Source: Synanceia verrucosa
Taxonomy: Eukaryota; Chordata; Actinopteri; Perciformes; Synanceiidae
Reading direction: 5' to 3'
NCBI GenBank assembly: GCA_029721515.1
Contig: CM056550.1
Location: forward strand, 25,122,619-25,186,618
Length of the DNA: 64,000 bases
This document shows positions 1-13,501 of this stretch, one piece after another. Each line of letters starts with the position of its first letter. Positions within the stretch are counted from its first letter, which is position 1. Both the position numbers and the translations under genes were made by a program. Under the pieces are notes generated by a model. The model worked only from the letters and a program-made list of their open reading frames with translations, did not search any database and was not told the origin of the DNA.

Positions 1-1086
1 AGTAATGTAATTTATAGGAAACTGACATGAGAAGGATACAATCGTTGTATGCACAAAGGCAGAAAGACATTTGCAGAAAGTAAAGAGTGAATATTGGTGG
101 AATGGAGAGTAAAACCAAAATGTGACACTGATCGTGTCATCGGTTTGGCCTGTAACAGCAAAATACTATTCATGCTAAGGAAATACAAAGAATCCATGAC
201 CATTAATCTTCAATCAAAGTTGAACATTGTCTCCCCACTGTTTGATTCGCTTGTTGAACCATTTACATCTGGAATCAACTCCTTAAGCTGTCCAGAGGGT
301 TTAAAGCCACCCTTAAACTGCAATTAACTTCTCACAAATGCAAGTGGGCCCATCATCAATCATGTGTCTTTGATTGATTATAATTTGTTGTTGACAAGAA
401 AGTCAATTACTTGGCGTAGATGCAAAAAATGGCAATGAAAGCAGTGAGAATGAAATTCAACCAGGAGACATTTTGCCACTCTTAATCACTAGATTTCAAA
501 GCTCCCATCTGCAGCTGTTGAAGCCAATTTTCCTCAGTGTTAATTAAAAAAAAACAAGTCCTAGAAATGTTGTTTGTGGGTAAATAATCGGCGGCAGATA
601 ATGAGTTAGCCCACTAAACAACTAGTACTTGAATTCCTTCTAATAGTTCAGGTTCACTGAAATGGGGATGCGAATATGGCCTGATTAACATTTTTTTCTC
701 ATCACTCACGCCTCCTTTAGTCAAAGAGAAATAATGCAGACTACAATAAGCGACAGTGGAAGTCCTATCAGCTACTAAATGAATGAATATGAAGCAGGAT
801 GTGATCTTTCTTGCTGTTTTGCCTGTTTTTTTGTTCATCATTTGAGAGGAGAAACATTTTTCATCCCCCCCACAGAGTTTATATTAGGCCAGTTCTTTTT
901 CTTTCCTTATGTAGAAAACAGGAAGTCATGTTGGAAGAGCACAGTCACAGCATGGTAAAGAATCCCCATATCATCACAGCATCAACTGAGCTATTTTGAG
1001 CATCAGTCCCCTGACAGCTCAACAGCAACCACGCAAAAATATTAAGAAACCCCCCCTGTGTGCTTTCCATATCATAAAGGCAACAG
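1..1086 (-). other. Flank downstream of pcdh15 CD1 stop, probable 3' UTR start
   Basis: It directly follows the CD1 stop codon. No AATAAA or ATTAAA is present on the transcript strand. Only weaker TATAAA-type hexamers are seen (for example at 878-883), so the polyadenylation site cannot be placed and may lie beyond the window. Short ORFs here have no recognisable content. In mammals further alternative tail exons lie in this direction. Confidence 0.5.
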
Positions 1087-2689
1087 CTAGAGCATTGTAG
1101 ACTGAGAGGGGAACCGTTTCTCAAGTTCTTCCACGATGGAGTTCATGTTTGGGTTGGGTTGAATCTGTGGAGGTGGGGGATCCTCTCCTCCTTCTGCTCC
1201 TTCTCTACCTTCCTCACCTCCCTCTCCTCCCTCCCCTTCTCCTCCTCTTCCTGCTACTAGTAATGTATCCAAGGAGTCAAGAGAATCAAGAGAATCCATG
1301 GAGGCCCGGCTCTTCATGACCTTTTTGAGAGGGATCTGTTTCTGATCGATCTGGCTGAACATGTTTGCCACCGACTTCTCAATGTCCGCAATGTTTTGGA
1401 TATTCTTTAAGATTCCTTTCAGCTCTTTTCGGGGAGGTTCAGGCTCAGCAGCGAGGGGTGGTGGCTGCGGCCGGAGGGACACGGGCCGGAGGGCTGGTGC
1501 CTCCGAGAGTGATGGGAGGACAAAGGTGGATGGACGAAGGAGCGAGGGTGACAAAGTGGGAGGGAGAGGTGGAGGCGGGGGAGGAGGAATCTGCTTTTCT
1601 GTATGGTTGGAGTAAGATGAAGCATGTTGGAGAGGAGGAGGAGAGGAAGGGTGGTGCAGTGGAGGAGATGATGGGGGATGAGGAGCAGATACAGGAGGTG
1701 GTGGTGGTGGGCATGGAGGTGTTGGTGGGGGTGGTGGAGGAGTTGATGGAGGATCAGGGATAACCTCTAACTGGACCTGAAGTCTTTCTTCCACACTCTG
1801 ATTTCCTGTCAAATTAGCCCCGAAGCGCCGCAGCACAGGAGGAGTTGGCTTGTGACTTGGTGGAGGACTCCCTCCATCACTCTGGGTGACAATGATACTT
1901 GGGGGGCACTCTTTGACTTGAGCAGGTTGAACATTGTGGGTGGGGGTGTGCTTCTGATGTTGAGGAGACTCTGGGAAAATAGAAAGCATGATATCAGGCG
2001 ACAAAGATCCTCGTGAATCTCTGTTTTGCCTTTGCCTCATTTCCTGGAGTGCCTGTTGCTCGAACTGTCTGGCTTGTTCTTTAACTGTCAGTTTGGGTTC
2101 CAGACTTGGACTTCCCATTAAGTCTGAATCCAACCCACGGTCAAATCCTGAATCCAGTCCAGCATCTTTGCTATCCTTGAATTCTGCCTTCAAAAGCTCC
2201 AGCTCCCACTGAACGGGATCCATAACCACTTGCCGCCTCAAAGTGTCATACATATCTCTTCGATGTAATCTTGATGGGAGAGTCCAGCTGTGTCCACCTC
2301 CAGAACCCCAGCCACTGTCACTGCCACTGTACCCACCGAATCCCACATCTCCTCCAGGGGAGCTGAGCCTCAGCCAGGCCTCTCGAAGGCCTTTCCTGGA
2401 GGGAGAAAAATTCCCAAGCAGGTCTCGTCTCCTTTGGCTTCTTCCAAGAGTCGCTGGGCTACTCAAAGTCCCGTCCTCGTGGTAGATGGGGTTTTTGATA
2501 GTCAGGGGGTTTTCATCAGAGAGAAAGGTGATGTTGGACTCAGACTTTGGCAGTTTGTTGAGCATCCCTCCGTTAGCGACACACTGACGGTGGGCAGCGA
2601 TCGCTCGTGTGGCAAAATCTGAGATTAGACGTTGCCGGTCGCTTTCATCCAAACTGCCACCACTCCCACCACCACTGTGGTTTGACCGG
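1087..2689 (-). CDS. pcdh15: pcdh15 terminal exon: CD1 cytoplasmic tail
   Basis: 1603-nt last coding exon: 533 codons after one base that completes the split Ile, then a TAG stop. It starts RSNHSGGGSGGSLDESDRQR and contains ISDFATRAIAAHRQCV, a central proline-rich block with many PPPP runs (SH3/EVH1-type ligands), the conserved KELKGILKNIQNIADIEKSV segment, a DSLDSLDSLDTL repeat and a Gly/Glu-rich acidic stretch. It ends STML, a class I PDZ ligand equivalent to the STSL end of mammalian CD1, which binds harmonin-type PDZ proteins. It is a single uninterrupted exon. The acceptor is gtaccag; the phase fits the upstream exon. Confidence 0.95.
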
Positions 2690-4256
2690 CTGGTACATGC
2701 ATGGAAGACAAATTAAGAAGAAAAAAGATGGAAAGAAGAGAGAGATAATAAAAGACTTTCAGATAAAATATGAGGGAGGAGAGGGTATAGTGAATTGGAA
2801 AAATTATAATATAAATCAAAGCTAAATTAAATGGAAAAATGAGATAGGGACTGAGTGAAATTTAAATGAAGGAGCAGTGTAATGCACAGAATGGTTAAAT
2901 GCCATGTTTTATAAAATGGAGAGACAATAGAAAGACACAAAAAGAATGGTAGAAAGTCAGATAAAACAACAAAATATCTGCTAGAGCTTTCTGATATGAA
3001 AAGAGACTTCACATTAAGAGATAATTGAGGACAGGGATGAGAGGAAATGGAAAAATGATCTTAAAAGAGGTAACAGCATTTTCTGTGCTGTTTTTTCCAG
3101 GGGAGCAAGAGATGGAGCACTAAAAAATAGTCTTGAAACACAAAGGAAAAGAATGCAAATAGATTTTATGTATGCTATAAAGATGCTACTGCATCATGAC
3201 TACAAACACTGCTAAATCTGCTGGAGCAGGCAGAGACAACTGTGTGTCATGGAGTTCTGAGAGTATTTCCTTCCAACAAAAGACTGATTATATCCTCCGC
3301 TCTGTCTGAAGGTGCACTAATCTGTGAACTCTCTGGTGTAGTGTCTGAATTTGTTGAAACTCTGCAGATTCTTCATGGCACATGGCTGGCTGTTTCTATG
3401 TGGAGTCAACCAACACTGCTTTGACTTGAGGACTAATTAATCATTGATCAACCACAATCTATCTTCAGCATCACAAGCTCTCTGATCTACCACGGTTCAA
3501 CTTACCAGGCATATAAAACAAGACGGACAAAACACAAAACTAAGACAAGAAAGCTGTCATAACATGGCATCAAACTAGTGACAGATGTGAAGCAATTTTC
3601 AGCATCCTACTCACTTTTGTCTGTCAGTCACGGACAAAAGGTTTGATGGATGAGAACAAGAGAAGATGGGCAGATGAATGCATGAGTCAGCATGAGGACA
3701 GGAAACATGGAGTGATGAAATGACAACAAAGAATGATGTTAACATGGTCAAAGTTGTGAAAGAAAAGCACTGGAAGTAAATGTTTACACAGTGTGCCTTC
3801 AAAACTAAAACTTTTAGGGGGTAAAGACCTTGCACATTAAAATGTGAGCTATCAACTATCAGTTTTCCAGAGAATAAAGTAGAACAGAATATTTGTCAGT
3901 AATTTCTCACTGCCTGTCAGGAAAATAAAACTAGCAACTCAAGTCAGAACTTCATCGTCACATCTCTCTAGTCATGCTATAAGACACAGTATATTTAAAT
4001 GTGTTAATCAGTTACATGAAGGGCAATAAAATGTTCAACTTATGCCTTCATTTTAGAAAACCTATAACATATCAATTAAACATAAATCATTTGAACTATA
4101 TACTATGAATATCATCAAGATTTAAGCATCGAATTTGCAATATAATTGTGAATAATTAGTTGCTATTATTTATTTTATTCCATGCTCTGACGGTGTTAAG
4201 CTGTTTTGTGCCAATTTAAATTGAGTGGGAGTAACTGGCTGTGATAATTATGGCGA

Positions 4257-4298
<42 letters not shown>

Positions 4299-7200
4299 CC
4301 ATACATTGACCAAGTTAGCCTGAAAACAGTAACAATTCTAGTAAGCAAGTTGGTAATACATAGCTCTAATTATACATCTAGTAATTACTATATGTGTGAA
4401 CACAGCAGAGCTACAGAGCACAGATGATGATAGTAACGTGTGTTCTGGTTCCAAGTAGCAAGACCTTCAATTTAAACTTTAAAAAACATGCTCCATTTAA
4501 TGTGCTGCTAATAATACATTTAAGATTATTTAATTTTTCATAGGTAATTGAAAACAGACATTAAAACCCAAGCCTGTCAAGAGAACAGCCAAAGGTAATT
4601 AAAAGAAAAATAATGCCTCAAAAGTCAGTCTACTGAGCAGTTTGATAATGGACCTTAATTATGAATGTGCAAACTTTTGCACTTTTCCTGATTTTATACT
4701 CTTTAGGGATTATGTAGTTTCTATGAGCTACAGAACAAACGCACACACATGCACACACACAGAGAGGACCTTCCCCATCACAATTAAACATGCAGCTTAT
4801 CAATAGAATTAATTATCGCCCAAGGTGGTCTTTCTAAATTACGGGCTGCATTTATTTCAATTATCTCATATCCAAGTTCATTTCCGCACACATTTTTCAG
4901 TGGATCATTTGGGCTGGTTACTCACATACACACGCACACATAGAAACCCCTTGTTGTCATTTGGAGATAGTTCCCACCATCTTGCATATGAATTGCTCTC
5001 ACGTTAATAGGAGTAGGGAGGCATATCAAGGACAGACAGGGAACCGGTGATGCATGTAATGCAGATAAGAGTTCCTCTCAACTTCTTCTTAACGCTCCAG
5101 TAAGGAATTATAAATGAACTATCTGCGTATCGCCTTGAGTGTGTGTGTGTGTGTGTGTGGTTCAGATAAATAAAAAAGTTAATACTATTTCTATACATAC
5201 AGTCACTATTAGACTCTTGTTTAACCAAACCAACACGTGTCAAACCAACAGAAATTGGCAATAGGATAAATTAAAGAAAATATGCCTGAAGATGCAGAGA
5301 AAAAAGGAGAATATGACTAAATAATGAAACCTTTTGAGGCAGAATAGAGTGGATTGAGCACTTTTTGGGGCTGAGGCTATCAAAAAGCTTATTCATATTG
5401 CCTCAATTTGCTGTCCATGGTCCATGGCCTCATGATAGGAAACACCACATTTTCAATACAAACACATTCAATAAACCCATATTGAATTCTGTGAAGGCTG
5501 ATCATGAAAAAGGTCATTCTTTAAGGATACATTTGAGGACTTTTATATTAATGGTGGTATTGAAAACCACCGATCGATGAAAATCTTGAAGTGAATTTAA
5601 GAGGCTGCACTCTAAGTGAATGTTTTTCTGTGGGCAGATTGTTGACCTTCATGGTATCTTTAAAGAAACTGATAAGGAGGGAGCTGCATGCTGTTGAACT
5701 CTGTGATGATAAAATTGTAGGTTTGCCTTTAACGCATTCAAAAAATCTGAACTTTGTTTGCTGCTATTTTGATGTGAGGTTGAAAGGCAAAATGTGAAGG
5801 AGAAAAAATGTCTCTGTTCTAAGAGACAATCCAGTGTGATCAATCAACAAGTTGTATATTCACAAGTCGTATATTCATTTGAGTTGTGGTCACTGGTCAA
5901 TCAAAAAAAAAACCCTGCATGCCTCAAACAGACTTCAGAGACAGTTAATGTATAATTTACTTAAAATAAAATCCATTAACAGTTGGAGCAACTGTAATCT
6001 ACATCGAGATGCCTCACAGGCTGAACCATACAGCTGTATTAAGTGAGCACAGCCATCTTATCATTTATCAGTTTGACATGAAACTGGCTCAAGACTTTGA
6101 CCAATTAGTTTAATTGCTGGCTTACACCGGCGAGTCATTAAAAATGGTTGTTGAACAAGACTGTGCGGGATGTGGATGTGTGTCAATCAGTGACCCAGAG
6201 AACACCAACAGTCCACTTTCACCCATTAAAGTGGATGTGTTTACTTTGCAAAGTTCACATCTTTACAAGTAATAAAATACATTGCATCACTACACGGGTA
6301 TGAAATATGTTTGGTATACTGTTGTGTTTGATAGCTGTTCTGCTCTTATGTCAGTTTGTCCATTATTTCCTTCCTTTCACTTCATCTGAGCGGTCACCAG
6401 TCCGAACTTTTACAATATCTGTGACATTTTATAACAATAATTACCTTAAATCTAATTCAGTGAAAAGGAACTAGTGACTGACACACAACTAAAATGTCTC
6501 CTTCGCTAATAACTACCTTGGTTTTTGGAGCTTGATAGCTTTGGTCTGAAGGGAATCAAAGACAAAGATAACGAGAAGTAATTTGTAGGATTATTTTCCA
6601 CAGTGGTGGTTGAAATGTAGGGAGATAATGTAATGTTATGGTACTGTCTGCATATGTTAATACCATAAAAAGAAATGGCACACTGCCAGAGTCTGAAGTT
6701 GAACAGCGAGCTAATACCTTTGGCTCATCGATCTACGTAAATACTACTTTCACACTTCACTTACATGGCGTTGTCACCCAGCTCTTCATACAGGTTGTTG
6801 GCTGTGCCTCCCCCAGGTTTGCCTGTTGGCAGTGCCATCTGGATACGGGCTGTTTTGGCACACTCTGCCTGGCGTCTGGACACAGTGGAGAGGAAATGCA
6901 AAGTTACTTATTCAAAGTTAGAGCAAAATCGTGACCTGCCCTGAGTGTGAAACGGTCAAAATCAGGGCAGGGGAGTGCAGAACTTTTCTGAATCTTTGCC
7001 TTTATGTCAACTATTCATCTTTTTTTATGTCTTTTGTGTGCAATATTAAGAATGTACATATTTCCACATTATATATAAGTAGATTTTATCACAACATAGT
7101 GTAGTAAAATGTCTATATGTGTGGGGCCCTTTCTCCCATGACAATGTTTTGAGTCTCTGTGTTTTGTTCCATCTGAAGAAACAACACAGAGGGGATCTTG

Positions 7201-10200
7201 ACTCAGGAAAGACTCAGCCAGACATTTGTCCGTTCTTGAATAAGATATGGGACATTATATTTTCAATTTTTTAAGCATTATGTTATCCAATACTGTTATT
7301 GAAATGTAATTGAATAAAACACATTTAAAAAGTTTTGGTGTGTTAGAAATCCCAAAGGATTAAAAAAAAACACAACAAACTCTCTTGAATTAATTGCTTT
7401 CGTTATTTTTCAAGGAACTGACAGAAATAGCAAAATGGGACAACAAGCTGGAAACAACAACCAAAACATTAATAACATTGTGATATGTGTAACCAACTGG
7501 CATTGATATTCCTTGTCCAATCAACATGATCATGTGAACATTTGACTTCTGTATGACTACACAGACATAAATAATAATAAAAAAAATAACTGATAAAAGC
7601 ATCAGTGTCAGACATTTACTGATTCCACGTTTTCCAGGATTCATTTGTTTGATGGTCTGCTGTCCTTTGTGTTTCACCGCCTGTCTTGATCTCATCCATT
7701 TTATTGTACAATGAAAGTCAACATATTAATCACAATAAGAGGTGTTTAAGACAGCCATGACATTCATATTTTAGCATGGGAACATGAACGCAGTACTCAC
7801 TCCTTGAATCTGGTGGCGACAGACGCAGCAGACAAGAGAAAGAGAGAGAAAGAGTAGTGATTATTAGGGCCATCAATCACACAGTACCTCCTGTTAGCCA
7901 GGTTTACTTATTGTTAATTTACAACCCAGTTGGACAATTGATCTTCATTAAAATCATTTAGCAACAGAGACTACTGATTATTATGCTGATGATTACTACT
8001 CTGTTTTAGTTTATTCAAATCTGCACTCCTCTTCCCTCCTCAGTCTGTTGTTATTTGTCTCTCTTTCCCAGCAGGATGAAAAACGCTCTCCAAAATGCAC
8101 TCATCCAGTTTATATGTGTGTGCGCTTGTTTATGTGTGTTTGGGAGACGGTTAAAATTAATAGCCTTTCACGGTGGTTAGCTAAACAAACTATTAGAATT
8201 GGCACTGTGGGATGTGCTGCCATGCTGAATCATCTAGGGAAGTGACTGGCCCAGGTGATAAAATGATAAATAATGCCAGAGGACGTCCTGTGGGAGCGAC
8301 TGTCAGCTTTGTCTATTTTTCTGACTGTGTATTATCTTAAAATAAATTCACGTGATTTCTAAATGACTTATTTTTGTTTGCTATTCCTATTTAAAGTCAA
8401 ATCCTCCTTTTTTTAGGGAAACATATTTGAAGAATCTAAATTCATACATTAGCACATTTAGCAGCACCAACTGTATATTGAAGTAGATGCACACTGTACA
8501 ATTATATCAGTGGCTGGAATACTTAAACCAAAGATATGAGGGAATATAATAGATTCAGCAGATACCTATGGGGCTCACACAATGATCCACCTAATGAGGA
8601 AGTAACAGTAAACTATTTTTCTAAACAGCAGTAACTAGCTCGTGCATTGTTTGGGTACTATTTTTAGCTGTGGACCATGACCCCACAAGGCTAGTGCATA
8701 TAAGATTGATTTAAAGATAAACTACAGTGACATTCAACTACAGTGTTCATTCATCGGTGCTGGTGTGGTTAAATAACAGGGTTTTAATACAACAATGGAG
8801 GTCTATGGCACAGAGGAATAAGTTATGTCTGCCTTTGTATACACAGGCAATAATTTTAAAATACTCAATTTTGCTTTTCATCAGTCTTCATTCTTCCAGA
8901 TTTGAGTGCTATTTCTGATGAAAATATGTAAAAACACCTCATGCATACTCACTGTCTGTAGGTGATAATGACGATCAGTATAGCGGGAACACAGCAGATA
9001 ATGATAATAACCGCCAGAGCCAACAACGCCCCCTCTGTGTAGCCGACAGACTGCACAGCTTTCTTCACGTTGGCCACCACTTCAGGGGTTCGGATCTCTA
9101 GAATCCGTCCACCGGGAGGGAGGAAGGGTTGGAACTCTTTATTGATGTCCAAAAGTTTACCATCAAGAAACCTTGGGGTGAGAAACAAGATGATATAAGA
9201 TGACATCATGTACATTTGGCAAAAAAAAACAGCAAACATCAGGCCAGAATCCTCTGCCAGCTTAATATCAAACAAATCGCCACTCACTTTGTGGTGATAC
9301 TGTACTTGAAAATCTGTTTCATATATTTTTCTATTTACTTGTATTTCCTCCACCTAGAAGCTCCCAGTCAAAGTGATACCATTGTTTCCTCTTGATTGGC
9401 TAAGCTTCCTTCAACGAAATACCTAAAAACTTGTGCAAATGGCAACAATCCAAAAAACTAATTGAGGCCAGTTAAATCAGAAATTAGTTAATTGAGATAT
9501 AATTTAGTAAAATGGCAGCTCTCCAAAATCTGTATATCATAAAATGGGACAGGACCTAACCTGGTTCCATTTTATGATATACAGATTTTGGAGAGCTGCC
9601 ATTTTACTTTCATAGATTTGTAGGCAAATTCCTTACTTGTAGAGCTCCTGTCTGGCCACAGCTCTGTTTGTCAGAGGGTCGATAGCATAAATCATGAGGT
9701 CTGACTTGGTGTAGTCTTCCAGCTCCATTCCATCACCATGGCGATGGGGCCCAATGGTTTCCACAACAACCTTTGCTCCTGGTATCTGTTCCTGGACGTA
9801 GCGTTCCAAAATACTGAAAATAATGGATTTTGACTGATGGAATCACAAAACTTTAACACCATCAGGATGCTGACATCTGTCGACACACACACTCATATAC
9901 AAAGCTATACCTCCTTGGCCACATACACACACACCAAGCAGATTGTTGTTTTTCATCCTGTCACTTATACTCGTGCAGTGAAATATTGATTTTGACAGTC
10001 CCACAGGTGTGTGCATATTGTTTGAGGATGTGCAGGTATGTACTTACAGAGTACATACATACAGAGAAAGAGAGGCAGTCAGAGAAAGACAGTGAGACAT
10101 GACGATAAGTACTTCAAAACATCCATATCGTTATGTGTATGGCGCTAAAGAAAACAGCAACCTGACAGAGCTGTGTACATGGCAAAACTATCACATCATA

Positions 10201-13200
10201 TAATAAATAATGCAGTTTGTATTTAGTATTATTATCGTGCCTTTCTTCAAATGAATGAAAATACATTCAGCAGACTGTGGAGAGAGATAATACTATTCGA
10301 TTCGAGCAAATTCCTGAAACAGCCTGAGCTGCATTGGAGCAAAGTTGGAGTATCTCACATTTAAGCTGCCACTGAGTTGTTGATAAGGTCACTTTTTCTC
10401 AAGGCTTGAGCCCCAAATGTTTTGAGCTTAGAAAGGAATATCTTCAATAGTGTGCGTTAGCTTCAAGAGACAGAGGGTAGGGGATGACTACAAAGTAACA
10501 TCATCCTAAACATCATCCATGGAAAAATAAGTAGAAATCTGGGTGACATTGGTGGCCCTAAACCTCAAAACAAAACACAAAAATAAACTCTATCTTTTTT
10601 TGTTATAAGATTATCAAGAACATTGTGGTGTGGCTGTTCAACAAAGCACTTGGAGCTTCATTCTTACTAGGACACTTCGTTATGGTAAAAACACTATTTT
10701 TATACATGAGACAAGTCACAAGATTTTATGCATTTTATCAAGTCTTGTTGATTTCCCCATGGTAGCAATTACAACTACAGCTTCCTGTGGAAATGCACCA
10801 TAACTAAATCAATATAAAGGAGCCACTGAATTTCATTACAGTAGGACTTGATATTACAAACCCACTCTCATACAAAACTGCAACTTTTGAACTCTTACTG
10901 ACTTTTCAGGTTTGCGGTGTCAATGAACAAATGGACAGCAAGATATGTTTTTCACACAAAGCCATTCTATGCAATTGCTGATTCAGTAGTAGTGTAAAAT
11001 ACTCTATGAAGACATTTATCCAAGAGGAGCGATCAGAGGCAAACATTAAAACATTACATAAAATATAGTATGATGTACATTACCTGAGCAGCTTGTTTTT
11101 GTTTTTCTCCACATAAGTTGGAGGGACATTTGACACGATCACCTGCATGTCCAGCTGATTCACGACTGACACCTATACAAAATAAAATAAATGTGATTAA
11201 AAATTCATTTCTGCATCCAAACTGAGTTGAAAACAGCATGTTGAGCTGTAAATTATTACATGTAACCTTGTCAGATGGAACCTCCACCAGTGACATAAAA
11301 GTTTTCATTGGAAAATGAAATCCTCTCCCACTATGCATCACGCTTGAGACAATTTCAATTTGATTTCCATTTGATTTGTATCTGTTTCAAGGACATTCTG
11401 GGAGCCACATAAATATTATTACCATTAATAATTTCATTACCACCAAGGGGTGTCATATTTTCATTTTGGTTTGCTTGTCTGTTTGTTAGCAGGGTTACAG
11501 AAAAACAACAGGTCAGATCTTTATTGAACTTGGTGGAAGCGTGCTGCATGAGCCAACTGAAAATCCATTACATTTTGCAGTGGATCTGAACCACAAGGTG
11601 GGTACACCAATTATTTTTCACTTTTGAAAAAATTATGAGCTGGTGGAGGTCTGCGCTCTCCCGGTGCCCTTGATTATAGTGTTTATCAAATTGTGCTACA
11701 CTGATAAAATTGTTTTATAAATGATTCTAAAGATGTCAGCAATGCCAAAAATGGAAATATACACACCACTATTTCCGCCTTGCTGCTGTGTCCTTGACCA
11801 TAGTTGTCCGTAGCAACGACCTCAAACTTGAAATACGACCGCCTCATGTTGCGGTACATGATTGCTGTCTTCACCACACCACTGTATGGTTCGATGATGA
11901 AGCCGTCTTTGCTATCTTTAGTCTCTTTACCAGCAGGAGGGGGAATGATCAGCCGGTACATCATAGAACTGTAGTTACCAGTGTCTCTGTCCAGGGCCTG
12001 GAAAGCACAGTGTCATTATTCCAATCAGCATCATGACACCACCAGTAGCATCATCATAATCACTATTTTAATGAAGTCATCATCATCGACAAACACACTG
12101 TGATCAAGTCATTGTTGTCATTATTGCAATTATCAATCTACGTCCATGTCCTGTGATTATCATAATGACAGTGAGTCCTCCGCCTTCTCATCGTTTGATT
12201 CCAGGTGTCTGAGCAGCTGATCAATATGCAGCGCTGCCATGTGTATTGAGTGGTTCAGAACTGATATCCTGGCTTGTATTTATCACTGGCTTTGTAATAA
12301 CACTCTGTACTACTCAGAGCCAGCAGTAGGGGGTAAACTGGTGCTTTTAAGCTGCATGCAGGTCTATTCATCTGTTCTGTCATCCTGGCTAACTATCAAG
12401 TCTCGCCCTCATTCAAGTACATGTGCAAACCTCACATTGATATCCAGACACAGACAGACACTCAGACAGACATTGATTTATTGCCGTGTCTTTACAAGAA
12501 GGGCCAAGAGTATAGACTACAGCTTTAGCTCTGAGACACCCACCACATCAAAGGTAACACTATGATAGCAAGAAATGTTTTCTTAAGGCCAGGGAATAAG
12601 GAAATAGAAGCAGGAAACGAAAGGAAAAATAAAGGAAATGCAGAGGCAAACATATAGAAAGATGAGGGAATAAGGGAGTAGTGAGGGAGGAATTTACATA
12701 CAGATCTATTTTTTGTGTTCTTACTTGCAGAGGTGAGTCGCACAGTTAGGATAACTTTCCAGCAATACATCAGTAATATAAACCACCTGTTTAAACTACG
12801 ATAGCACAGGTGTTGACCTGATTATATTTTACTGCACTAGAAAGAGCACAGCTGTGTCCAAAATCCACATGCATACGAATTAGTGGAAATGCAGACAAGT
12901 GACAAAATTATGAATTCAAGACTAAAGATTAAGGTTAATCTATTGTACACACTGACTGTAATGTATACCATATAGATGAAACTGAGACACAGGTTCTGAC
13001 ATTTTCAGTGATTGTTCCCTTGATGGGAATTAAGTGACAAAATGGTCAAAAATAAACATTTTACACTGACAAAGCATTTACACAAAGTTATCAAGTCCTA
13101 TAAACAGTTCAGTGATTTCTTTTAAAAGCTATTTTGCACCTTTTTTAAGCAACTTCTACAAACTATATCTATATTTGGATCAAACACATTTTACCTACTG

Positions 13201-13434
13201 TTTCTTCTGTTCCTTTTCAGCTGTATCTATATGGTTTATGGATAAATCAACAAAACCCTTCATTGCATTTCATCAATTCGAACATTGGTTAAAGTTACTT
13301 TAGACAAACCAAATAGTTTAATTTTCCTCCAGTTTGACTTTCTCTATTGTGTTTCACTTAGAGGGACACTCAGAAAAGGCAAGGTCTTCATGAGTATAAT
13401 AATTTTTGAGCCAGTGTGAGAATGAGAAACTGAC

Positions 13435-13501
<67 letters not shown>

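Larger units (their letters stand above)
2690..6764 (-). other. pcdh15 intron before the CD1 exon
   Basis: 4.1 kb without a recognisable gene. It contains an AAC trinucleotide repeat (4257-4299), a short TG repeat (5139-5159) and a possible 6-nt cassette microexon at 3615-3620 (see findings). The rest is AT-rich unique-looking sequence. Confidence 0.7.

Noticed and set aside
1361..1763. Plus-strand ORFs of 84 and 132 codons, rich in Gly, Glu and Val
   Set aside because: They are antisense shadows of the proline-rich CD1 coding exon; composition alone explains them.
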